From the NCBI GenBank assembly GCA_027924585.1, contig BSBM01000199.1, positions 9,603,001 through 9,667,000 on the forward strand: a DNA stretch of 64,000 nt. The letters run 5' to 3'. Position 1 is the first letter of the stretch, and every line of letters begins with the position of its first letter. The notes beneath the pieces are model-generated. The model saw only the letters and a list, made by a program, of their open reading frames with translations. It had not been told where the DNA came from and ran no database searches. Position numbers and translations under genes: made by a program. The stretch comes from Larix kaempferi. Lineage: Eukaryota; Streptophyta; Pinopsida; Pinales; Pinaceae. This document shows, piece after piece, positions 56,325 to 64,000 of the stretch.

Positions 56325-57593
56325 TGTTATCCCTAAAGTTGAACCTAGACTACAGGGGTTCAAGCTTAAGGAAATCTTGGATAGTAGGAATGGGACATCT
56401 ACATAATGATTTTTTTGGTATTTTTGGTTGTAACGGAAAACATGAGTTATGTAGGATAGTTGAAAACAAAAGATAGGTATAATATAAAATTTTGATATAT
56501 GAATAGAGATAGAAAAATGACTGTGATCATAAAACTATGAATATAAGAGCTCAAATATCATTTCATGATTAGGGCATAGTTGTATACTACTTGGAAGAAT
56601 CATAACATGAAATTTAGACCATGTATGGACAAGATACCAATAGCATATACTTCATAAATTGAAATGGGACAAGCCCAAAGATCATATTTTAATTCATAGA
56701 CGGTCATTTATGCAAAAATTAACATAAGAAACAACATAAATGCCTATACATTTCTGTATCAGACTCACCCCCTCTTGTAATTTCTTATAAAGGCCTGTGT
56801 TACCTGGGGATTATAACCCTGCAATCTTTCACAGTAAATGAGCCACCCTGTATCTCTCATTAACTTCGTTGATTTGGGAAATTGCAGGAGCCATTGTATA
56901 TTATTTGGTTCGTCTCTGCATGGGAAGCCACCTGCTCTCTTTTTATCTTTCAATTGTGAAGTTTCCTCCATGTTTTTATCCTTGCTCAAGATGAACCTGT
57001 AAAAATGCTGTGAAAACCCTATCTTGCAGGGTTTATTCCCGAAATTACATTCCTCTGTTTGTCAAATTTGTTGATTTCAATGCCTGGAGGACGTACACAT
57101 AACCATTACTCACGTATTGGTTTGATTGCCAAGTGTTGAATGAAGTCGGCTACCACGCTTCATGAAGTACCAGATTCATGCATGTGTATAATCCATTTCA
57201 AATTATAGTTGATATGAATCATAATTATGCACATTTAAACCCTTGCTAAATCATAATTTTATATTTTTTGCAAAACTTAGAGCATTTTCTTTTGTACTGA
57301 CCGCATTTTCAAGTTTGGAATTCTGGCACATGCTGTCAGTTTGACCTTTAAATCACATTCATCAAATTTGAAATTTTTCAAACATTTGAAATGTTTTTTG
57401 AGGCAAGAAATTAAACCCTATTTTGAATATAAATATGAACACGAGCCAAATCCTTATTTAATTATGAAAACATGACAAATGGTAAAATAAAATTTTAAGA
57501 AATGAGGGAAATGCATAAGCTAGGAAAATGGAAAAGATGAAGAAAGATGAGGTGAGGGCCGTATAAATCTATGGATGAACCCTAGAGATAACA
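56325..57593 (-). repeat. 5' LTR of the Tat-like element
   Basis: From TGTTATCCCTAAAG to AGAGATAACA on the plus strand, followed by the CGAAG target duplication at 57594-57598. Confidence 0.92.
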
Positions 57594-57598
57594 CGAAG

Positions 57599-58905
57599 CT
57601 TGATTTTCCTTGCTTCAATGGGATTGATCCAACTGGATGGATCTCTCGTGCAGAACAGTATTTCAGTCTGCATAACACTTTTGAAGTCCAAAAAGTTCCA
57701 ATTGCATCCTTTCATTTGGAACAGGAAGCCCTTCAATGGTACCGTTGGTACATCAAGGCTCATGACGAGCCAAAATGGACAGATTTTTGCCAACTCCTTT
57801 TGCAATGATTTGGTCCTAGTTCTTTTGATGACTTCACTGGAGCACTCACTAAACTTCGTCAAATTGGCATTGTGAGAGAGTATCAGACAGAATTTGAGAA
57901 ACTAGCCAACCACATAGAAGGATTGTCTGATGACTTATACAGGAGTTGTTTTATCAGTGGTCTTAAGGATGAAATCCACTCAGAGGTCAAAATGTTCTGT
58001 CCCAACACAATGATGGAAGCCCTAGGGTTGGCTAAGTTGGAAGAAGACAAGATTGCTGCCCAACAGCACTCTAAAGCCACTTTTGTTCCCTTCCGAAATA
58101 TGGGTTCTCAACGACCTCCCATCCCACTATCTCCTAGACCAACTCCTATCAAGCATTTGTCTGTAACAGAGATGCAGGCACGCAGAGAAAAAGGGCTTTG
58201 TTATAATTGTCATGAAAAATTAACTCGGGGACATAGATGTGTTCAACAAAAGCTCTATCTCTTGGATGTGGATTCTCCGCCCGCCTCTAAAGTTGGTGAA
58301 GAAGCTCGAGATACATCAGATGATCAGGTTGACATTCAGGAGCTTCCTATTGACTTCCCATCTCAGGAAGACCACCTGGAGATATCTCTCCATGATTTAT
58401 CTGGCGTCACCACCCCCCAAACAATGCGGGTCAGGGGTTACTTCAAGAATTTTCCTCTTACAATACTCATTGATTCTAGTAGCACTCATAACTTCATTGA
58501 CCCTCGGATCTCCAAACAGGTTGATTGTTTTGTCCATCCTTGCTCCAAATTTGAAGTCATGGTTACTAATGGGGGCACCTTACCTTGCAAGGGGAAGTGT
58601 CACAATGTGCATCTCTTTTTGAAAGATTATAACCTGCGCTCTGACATGTTTGTCTTGTCCCTAGCCGGATTTGATGTGGTTTTGGATGTTCAATGGTTAT
58701 GCACACTTGGCCCCATCTTATGGGATTTTGCTGAACTTTGGATGTAGTTTTCAGTCAATGGGAAACAACACAAATTTAAGGGCTTACAACAAGGTTCTCT
58801 CTACATCATCAGTTCACATCGCTTGGAAAAGATCCTTAAGAAGAATTCACATGGTTTCATTGCTCAGCTCCATTCCATTCAAATGCACCCACCAATGGTC
58901 TCCAC
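57599..58905 (+). pseudogene. gag: Chromovirus gag (main part) and protease
   Basis: It continues the frame broken at 40713. The gag domain shows LDFPCFNGIDPTGWISRAEQ, FHLEQEALQWYRWYIKAHDE, TGALTKLRQIGIVREYQTEF and CFISGLKDEIHSEVKMF. A zinc knuckle CYNCHEKLTRGHRC lies near 58197. The protease active site reads LIDSSSTHNFID (normally DSG; Gly is now Ser), and FDVVLDVQWLCTLGPILWDF follows. In-frame stops are TGA at 57806-57808 and TAG at 58745-58747, both single-base changes of Arg and Gln codons. After about 58905 the frame ends, and the whole reverse transcriptase is missing. Confidence 0.92.
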
Positions 58906-58919
58906 TACTTGCTTGGAGA

Positions 58920-59220
58920 TATGCAGGTGTCTTTGTTGCACCAGTGGGATTGCTGCCTTCAAGAGACCTTTCCGGTAAGAATTTAGCCGCATCTACATCT
59001 CAGCATGACATGATGGCTATTTTGCATCTAGTACAAAAGTGGCAGCAATCCCTATTGGGGAATTATTTCTGCATCAAGACTGATCTCCAGAGTCTGGAAA
59101 ATTTCCTGGAACAACGGGTTTCCTCCCCAGGACACTTGAAATGGGTTATCCAACTCATGGGTTATGACTATGCGACCACTTAAAAGAACGGTAAGGAGAA
59201 TATGGTGGCAAATGCTCCTT
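58920..59220 (+). pseudogene. Chromovirus RNase H fragment
   Basis: VFVAPVGLLPSRDLSGKNLA, MMAILHLVQKWQQSLLGNYF, IKTDLQSLENFLEQRVSSPG and KWVIQLMGYDY are the standard Ty3 RNase H blocks. The GVL strand and DAS motif are at or beyond the deletion edge. A stop and frameshift follow, with KENMVANAPSRTFDD in the next frame, equivalent to the usual KENVVADALSR. Confidence 0.88.
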
Positions 59221-59600
59221 CTCGCACATTTGATGACCCAATTTTTCTTACAGTTATTTCTCTACTTGCTCCAAATTGGTTGCAATTTGTTCAACAGGGC
59301 TATCTATTCTATGAACTCCATGCTTCTTCAGTGGCAGGGCACTCTGGGTTCCTCAAAACGTATGACCAGGAATAATGTAACTTCTTTTGGTAGGGACTGA
59401 AAATGAGAATTCAACAGATGGTGGTTGACTGTGATACTTGCCAGGTCTACAAGGGGGAAACGACACTCCTTTCGATATTGCTCCAACCCTTTCCCATCCC
59501 TACACAGCTATGGACAACTATTTCTATGGATTTCCTAGAAGCGCTCCCGTGGTACAGCACCACATCTAAAAGGACACCATATGAAGCAGTCTCTGGATAG
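59221..59600 (+). pseudogene. int: Chromovirus integrase, zinc-module piece
   Basis: AGHSGFLKTYDQE, then MRIQQMVVDCDTCQVYKGET and LWTTISMDFLEALPW, match the H-H-C-C region and the start of the catalytic core. The core itself is deleted: the sequence jumps to RTPYEAVSG, normally found well after the catalytic Glu. Confidence 0.85.
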
Positions 59601-59928
59601 GCACCGCCAGTTCTTCTTCCATACAGCTTCAACAGCTCCCCAGTTCATGCAATTGACTCAATGCTTCGAAACCGGGATCAGCTTCTTCTCATTCTGCAGG
59701 ACAATCTTCACATGGCAAGAATTCGACTAAAACAACATGCTGATCAGCATCGTTCTGTGCGCACTTTTCATGTAGTTGATATGGTTCTTCTTCATCTACA
59801 GCCTTCCTCCGTGAAACTCAAAAGGCACCAGTGGCCCAGAATGCAACTCGAGGATGCTACAGGGGAACCACTCCTTCAGATTCTGCATTAATTTCCACAT
59901 CTAAAGCTTTGAGGACAAAGCTTCTTCT
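59601..59928 (+). pseudogene. Chromovirus integrase C-terminus and chromodomain remnant
   Basis: After a stop, VHAIDSMLRNRDQLLLILQD, HMARIRLKQHADQHRSVRTF and VVDMVLLHLQPSSVKLKRH match the integrase C-terminal region. WPRMQLEDATGEPLLQI is the tail of a chromodomain (compare the usual EDATWE motif). The chromodomain N-terminal half is deleted. In chromoviruses this domain targets insertion to marked chromatin. Confidence 0.75.
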
Positions 59929-59941
59929 AAGGGAGAGGGGA
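59929..59941 (+). promoter_or_regulatory. Chromovirus polypurine tract
   Basis: AAGGGAGAGGGGA immediately precedes the 3' LTR. Confidence 0.9.
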
Positions 59942-60316
59942 TGTTAGGAACCCATGTCTTTACTGTGTTAGTATATTGTTGTTGGATGCATATGCTTTGT
60001 AAGTCGTCTCGTAGTATTTGTTGATCCATAGTTTGTGTTATTGTTGTTGGCGCATATGCTTTGTAAGTCGCCCATAGTTTTGTTGATTGATAGTTTGTAT
60101 TGGCCCATGGTTTTGACTCATAGCATTGGTGCCTAGACTTAGTATATAAGTGTGTGTTGAGTCCTATGAAGGCACCATGAAGTTAATTGTATTGCGCTTG
60201 CTCAAAGGAGGTTGCCCCCTCGAAGTGTCCTGCGATCAATATAAAAGTGATTTTGAGTTCTGTTATTGCTGCTATATCGTGTATTTTGATTAATTAATTG
60301 TTGCAGGTTCTTCACA
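59942..60316 (+). repeat. 3' LTR of the chromovirus
   Basis: 375 bp from TGTTAGGAACCCATG to GTTCTTCACA, about 92% like the 5' LTR by eye. It is followed by CAAAG, the right copy of the target duplication. Confidence 0.95.
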
Positions 60317-60400
60317 CAAAGCTTGTCTGAAGGAAAATATATTCATAATACCCCAACCTCCCAATTTCTTGCTTCTTTCCAGTCTATCCCATTAGGGGGG
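60317..60400 (-). pseudogene. LINE ORF2, host piece 3
   Basis: The minus strand reads WKEARNW and then GVGIMNIFSFRQAL-like sequence in shifting frames, equivalent to the GGLGxxNxxxFxxALLxKxxWR block at the end of LINE reverse transcriptases. It joins 39056 when the chromovirus is removed. The boundary to the right is not defined. Confidence 0.55.
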
Positions 60401-60607
60401 AATTTTAGGGGTGAAATTTAGCCAATGGGATAATTTTCGATAATTTTTTCCAAGAAAAGGTTTGCCAATTTACATTTTTTTCTACAATGATTCGCCCAAA
60501 TTTCATGGGATAAGTTTCTTTTACTCTAAATATTGCCAAAATTATCCTAATACTATATAAAACTCTTATAAATTTGAATATATTTACAAAAATATCATTA
60601 AACATTT
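60401..60607. other. Undefined flank between LINE piece and solo LTR
   Basis: AT-rich. The minus-strand open frame of 71 codons is not recognisable. The last five bases, CATTT, are the left target duplication of the solo LTR. Confidence 0.4.
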
Positions 60608-63378
60608 TGTAATACCCCAAATGTGGGACTTTAACCCCTTTTATATTTTACTAAGTATTATTTGAGTTTACTTAGATGGCATTAGAAATTTGAGAAATTG
60701 ATTTCTAATGACCATGTGGACCAGCACATTAATGATATGGGTGTCACAGTCCCCTATGGGTTGGAGGGAAAAATCCAATTAAAATAATAATGAGAAATTA
60801 TTATTGGAGAAAATGGCAAACCCTAAAGAAAAGATTTGAGAAGATAATGAAATAAAGGAAATAACTAAATGAGAGATTTCACACCTAAGAGTATAAAAAG
60901 AGAAACTCATTCAAAACACTTGATATTATTCTTAACCATTATCAGATTCTGATGATGATCACACAAGAGAAATGGGAGATGGGAAGAATAATAACCAAAG
61001 TAAATGAAGACAAGTAAAGAGGGACAATTTTGGAGCACAAAACTGGACCATATTAAGAGCAATTAGAACAACTAGGTATAGCTTGGACACTTGGTTGTGT
61101 TCAGGTAGGAGCACTATCCCAATATTGCAGGAGCACTGAAGAAAATACTCTGAATAAGTTGTGATTTAATGATTCTCTTAATGGTTGAGGCTTAAAAGGC
61201 CCTTGAGCATCCTGGAGCTCAGTACTACTGAGTTGGATGTTGGGTTTCCTGCTGCCACTCAAATTTACTATATAACTTGGGGAACAAGTTAAGCGTAAAT
61301 AAAATCTAAATCTTGAACTAGAGAGGACTATCAACTCAGCTCGGGGATGACCTGAAAGCAAGTACTTGCTGGTCAAACGCTGGTAGGTTTGTGCTAGGTA
61401 CACTCATCTTTAGATTTTAGATAATTTTATTTGCTGCATGTATCTGTTAAATTTAATGGAACAGTTGCTAGGGTTATTGTTATATAACTCTGATCTATTG
61501 TTGAATGGATTATTTATCAGATATGAACATGAATTTGTTATTATACTGAACCTTGTTTATGGATCAGGGATATAATTTTAGGTCTCTGTGGTATTATGCA
61601 GATTTATGATCTATTGGAGACATTTTTAGTTTCATAGTATATGTTTGATTTACAAATTTTCTATGCAGTAAGCAGATATACATGTAATGTAAATAATTAT
61701 TTATAATCCTATTATAGGAAGCATGAAATGATCATTGTCTATATTTTACCCTAAGGATTTGTTGTTTGTATTTTAATAGAATGGGTTTCTTGTACTCATC
61801 ATATCCTCATTATTAGCTAAGCATATGTTCTTAGTTTAATGGCTCAAAAGAGGCATACATGTAAACCATGAGGTTTACATGTCCATCCATTGCATTAATT
61901 AATTTTTTATTCTATCATTACATAGATAAAAGAAAATGCAACGATTAAATGATGGTAAACCTACAGTAAGTTGTTTTCATTTATTTAGATAGAGTGTATA
62001 AATTCCGGATGAACATATATATGTAAATATCATTTTCAACTTCAGTATGGAGATTGTTTTGTAAACAATAATTAAATCTCAGAATGCATGACCATTTTAT
62101 ATGCGTCTTTCTTAACCTGAGTATGGATGTTATTTTAAATTCTTGTATGGAACTTGTATGTTATCCATACTCTTTTTATACCTACAGTCACTTCTAGCAT
62201 TGAACTCGACCTTATCATTTAACTCTATATATGCATAGTATGGAAAATGGAATTTGATATGGTTCCATTGCTTTCATACACAAATAAAAAGGAAATGTAC
62301 ATGATGCATTTTTTTTCCCGAAGGCGTTAATATATGGACAAGTGAATACTATGTCTTGGCATAGGATCTTGACCTATGGTTGAATTGAATCCCATAAGAG
62401 GCAAACAACATCGCATAACAGTGCACAAGTGTTAGTGCAAAAGCACAGTTGTAGCATGTAAGCCCTGTATGCATCTACGTTTCTCTACAAGGGTACATTA
62501 CCCCGAGTGCTACAACTTCGTATAAAATAATGTGGTCTTCACGGTGTGCATACAGTAAGCACTTAGTTTAAAGAGTGTTGAGTCATAATGTATGTGGCGA
62601 CCTTTTTTTTTGCAGACTACGCTTATGTATGCGTAAACTGAATGCTTAGCGAGCATTCTTTTCTACTTTCCAAGTTTTCTTTAGAACCCTAGCACAACGG
62701 GATAGCACCGTGGCTTTGATTCAACACTTTCAAAGTGGGTGCATCATGAGCTAGGCTCGGGAGCAGAGTGTTCATGATCAAATCTTGACCATGAGTGTTT
62801 AGCGAAGCTAAACACAGTGCATTGAATGAAACAACAGTATCACGATTTCTTATAAGTTTAAATGCCTATTTTAAACAGTTGTAAAATCTACACTTGCGGG
62901 TAAATATTTTATTAATACCTATCGAACTTCTTATATAGTAAGGTATTTGTTAAACAACTTGAAATCGTAAAAATGAATGCATTCATAATTATTATCATAA
63001 CCCTGTCCATCGTTTCAAACCATAAATGGAAAGATAGGAAGCCAAATGTATTTATGAAACAACACTGTGTATGCAACTGCGTAGGGTTGATACAATTCAC
63101 ATTAATGCATTCATTATTTAAAAAGCAAAACTATTTGTAGAGATATTGTATTGTTTTACAGATCAGATTCCCAACATGGGCGAATTGAAATGCAAAACTG
63201 AGTTGCAGAACCGGTGACCCACTAACATGGTTGACCCAAAATAATTGCATTTTAATGTTTTCCCACCGCATTACATTCCAACATATTAAAGTGTGCAACT
63301 ACCTATAGGCCAAATCAATCCTTCACACTACTTAGCATTACATTCGAATGCATCTGCGAACATGGTCGAGGGCCGTCA
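60608..63378 (+). mobile_element. Solo LTR, 2.77 kb
   Basis: It begins TGTAATACCCCAAATG and ends GAGGGCCGTCA. The five bases on each side, CATTT at 60603-60607 and 63379-63383, are identical, the target duplication expected of an LTR retrotransposon. No second LTR, primer site or interior is present, so it is a solo LTR left by recombination between two LTRs. TATAAAAAG at 60892-60900 is the promoter candidate. A short open frame near 61101-61403 (minus) is not recognisable. Confidence 0.85.
60892..60900 (+). promoter_or_regulatory. Solo LTR TATA box candidate
   Basis: TATAAAAAG about 285 bp from the LTR start, on the strand implied by the TG/CA termini. Confidence 0.5.
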
Positions 63379-63474
63379 CATTTCATGTTGCAACTGAAAC
63401 TCAAACCAAGTCTTATGTAACCCACCTAAAACACCCGAGATATTAACCCAGGAGACAAAGCGAGGAAGGGTTAC

Positions 63475-63563
63475 CTGGTCCCTATGGAGACTGTTCTCCT
63501 CGTCGAGGTTGTGGTGCAATCTGTGGAGCGCCCAACACACCCTCGTCGGTCCTTGGTTCATGT
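63475..63563 (-). pseudogene. Unidentified host gene, exon C
   Basis: An 89-bp minus-strand block between an acceptor TTGTTGAG and donor CAG|GTAACC. Entered with the one base left over from exon B it reads D, then NQGPTRVCWALHRLHHNLDE and ENSLHRDQ, with no stop and phase 0 at the end. Highly charged; family not recognised. The solo LTR begins 97 bp further along the transcript. Confidence 0.45.
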
Positions 63564-63659
63564 CTCAACAAACAACAGAAATGAAAATTAGTTGGAGTAG
63601 TAACAAGTGATTATGAAAACAATTTTTGGGCAAAAAAAGTATTCACTATAACTCCTCAC

Positions 63660-63708
63660 CTTATGGGTTTGAGCTGGATGCGTAGTCCAAGTCATGGTTC
63701 TTCTCTAC
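63660..63708 (-). pseudogene. Unidentified host gene, exon B
   Basis: A 49-bp block between TTTGTGCAG and AG|GTGAGG, both close to plant splice consensus. It reads VEKNHDLDYASSSNP, then a TAA, leaving one base over. The TAA so close to a good donor suggests the gene is dead, or that the exon ends the protein here. Confidence 0.45.
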
Positions 63709-63812
63709 CTGCACAAAGGAACCAAGGTGGTGTCATTTTTCATTGTTATGGTTACAACCAAAAGCTAACCAATGAAACCTGGTAGTAAATCATAAAAACA
63801 TTATGTATTTAC

Positions 63813-64000
63813 CTGCTTTGCATGGTCATGTTCCAACGGCCTCATTGGTTTCTCGTAGCCATGCTGAATAACACCTTCACTTCTTGCTTCGGGCATGAGA
63901 CCTCTACTCAGAGAAGAGGTGGTCCATCAACCTTGTCGTAGTTTCAAATGAGAACCTATCGAAAAGGCCCAGGTTTTGTGAGCCTAGTGGTACCGGTCGA
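63813..64000 (-). pseudogene. Unidentified host gene, exon A (cut by window edge)
   Basis: The donor CAG|GTAAAT is at the left end. The last part reads LMPEARSEGVIQHGYEKPMR, then PLEHDHAKQ in phase with exon B. Further upstream the open reading shifts to another frame (FDRFSFETTTRLMDHLFSE followed by TAG), so there is a frameshift near 63920. The family is not recognised. The gene would run leftwards, with its 5' exons outside the window. Confidence 0.4.

Larger units (their letters stand above)
40714..57593 (-). mobile_element. Tat-like Ty3 retrotransposon with extra RNase H upstream of RT
   Basis: LTRs of about 1.27 kb lie at 40714-41980 and 56325-57593, with a perfect target duplication CGAAG at 40709-40713 and 57594-57598. 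Genes are on the minus strand in the order gag, protease, archaeal-type RNase H, reverse transcriptase, RNase H, integrase. A degenerate Asp-tRNA-type primer site adjoins the right LTR. Primer type and the second RNase H place it in the Tat branch of the non-chromovirus Ty3 elements. It is interrupted by the copia element at 45740-53738. All genes carry stops or frameshifts. Confidence 0.9.
39057..60316 (+). mobile_element. Ty3 chromovirus (Reina-like) with nested insertions
   Basis: It has 375-bp LTRs at both ends (about 92% alike by eye), an initiator-Met primer site, a gag start at 40555, remaining gag, protease, RNase H, integrase and chromodomain pieces at 57599-59890, and a polypurine tract at 59929-59941. 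Flanks CACAG and CAAAG are a target duplication with one mismatch. Gag style, short LTRs and a degenerate C-terminal chromodomain suggest the Reina clade; this is inference from memory of the family. The reverse transcriptase and integrase core are deleted. Its gag is split by the 16.9 kb Tat-like element. It lies inside the minus-strand LINE. Confidence 0.9.

Noticed and set aside
63360-63400. Start of a minus-strand LTR beginning TGTGACGGCCC
   Set aside because: The CATTT duplication fits an element ending at 63378 and starting at 60608 on the plus strand. No polypurine tract supports the minus reading.
1-64000. tRNA, rRNA, organellar inserts or bacterial operons
   Set aside because: None of the characteristic sequences was seen on either strand. 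Gene order, codon use and elements are those of plant nuclear repeats.

Overview
This is nuclear DNA of a higher plant, probably from a large repeat-rich genome (a gymnosperm would fit, but nothing here proves it). It is AT-rich, and almost every recognisable feature is a plant transposable element or its relic: LTR retrotransposons with initiator-Met or Asp-type primer sites, RNase H-bearing LINEs, a CACTA terminus, a TIR element and a long-period satellite. No intact host gene, tRNA or rRNA was found. All element genes carry stops, frameshifts or deletions.

Layout. 271-9375 is a LARD-like non-autonomous LTR element with a 4.3 kb 3' LTR and a 2.4 kb non-coding interior. It abuts the 3' end of a Ty3-type element (LTR 9428-11136). 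11205-18500 begins with a CACTA-type terminus and holds minus-strand fragments of host genes: a SAR1 GTPase pseudogene, one exon of a WDR75/UTP17-like WD protein, and an exon with 22-residue repeats. This looks like a transposon that captured gene pieces. 20341-26960 is a dimeric satellite of about 332 bp built from two related halves, followed by diverged single monomers. 28727-30280 is a 5'-truncated LINE with a 14-bp target duplication, and 31395-32335 is a LINE reverse transcriptase relic.

33064-60400 is a Russian-doll nest. A minus-strand LINE is split by a 5.5 kb Ty3-type element (33434-38955, minus) and by a chromovirus of Reina-like type (39057-60316, plus). The chromovirus gag is split by a Tat-like Ty3 element (40714-57593, minus; perfect 5-bp target duplication). 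That element is split between protease and RNase H by a Ty1/copia element (45740-53738, plus; perfect 5-bp target duplication), which itself carries a TIR element (51848-52787). The Tat-like element has an extra archaeal-type RNase H upstream of its reverse transcriptase, an unusual domain order.

60608-63378 is a solo LTR with a perfect 5-bp target duplication. Just to its right, 63475-64000 holds three exon-like blocks on the minus strand with consensus splice sites and matching phase. They may belong to an unidentified, probably decayed host gene whose intron contains part of the repeat mass.

LTR identities quoted below are estimates by eye, not computed values.
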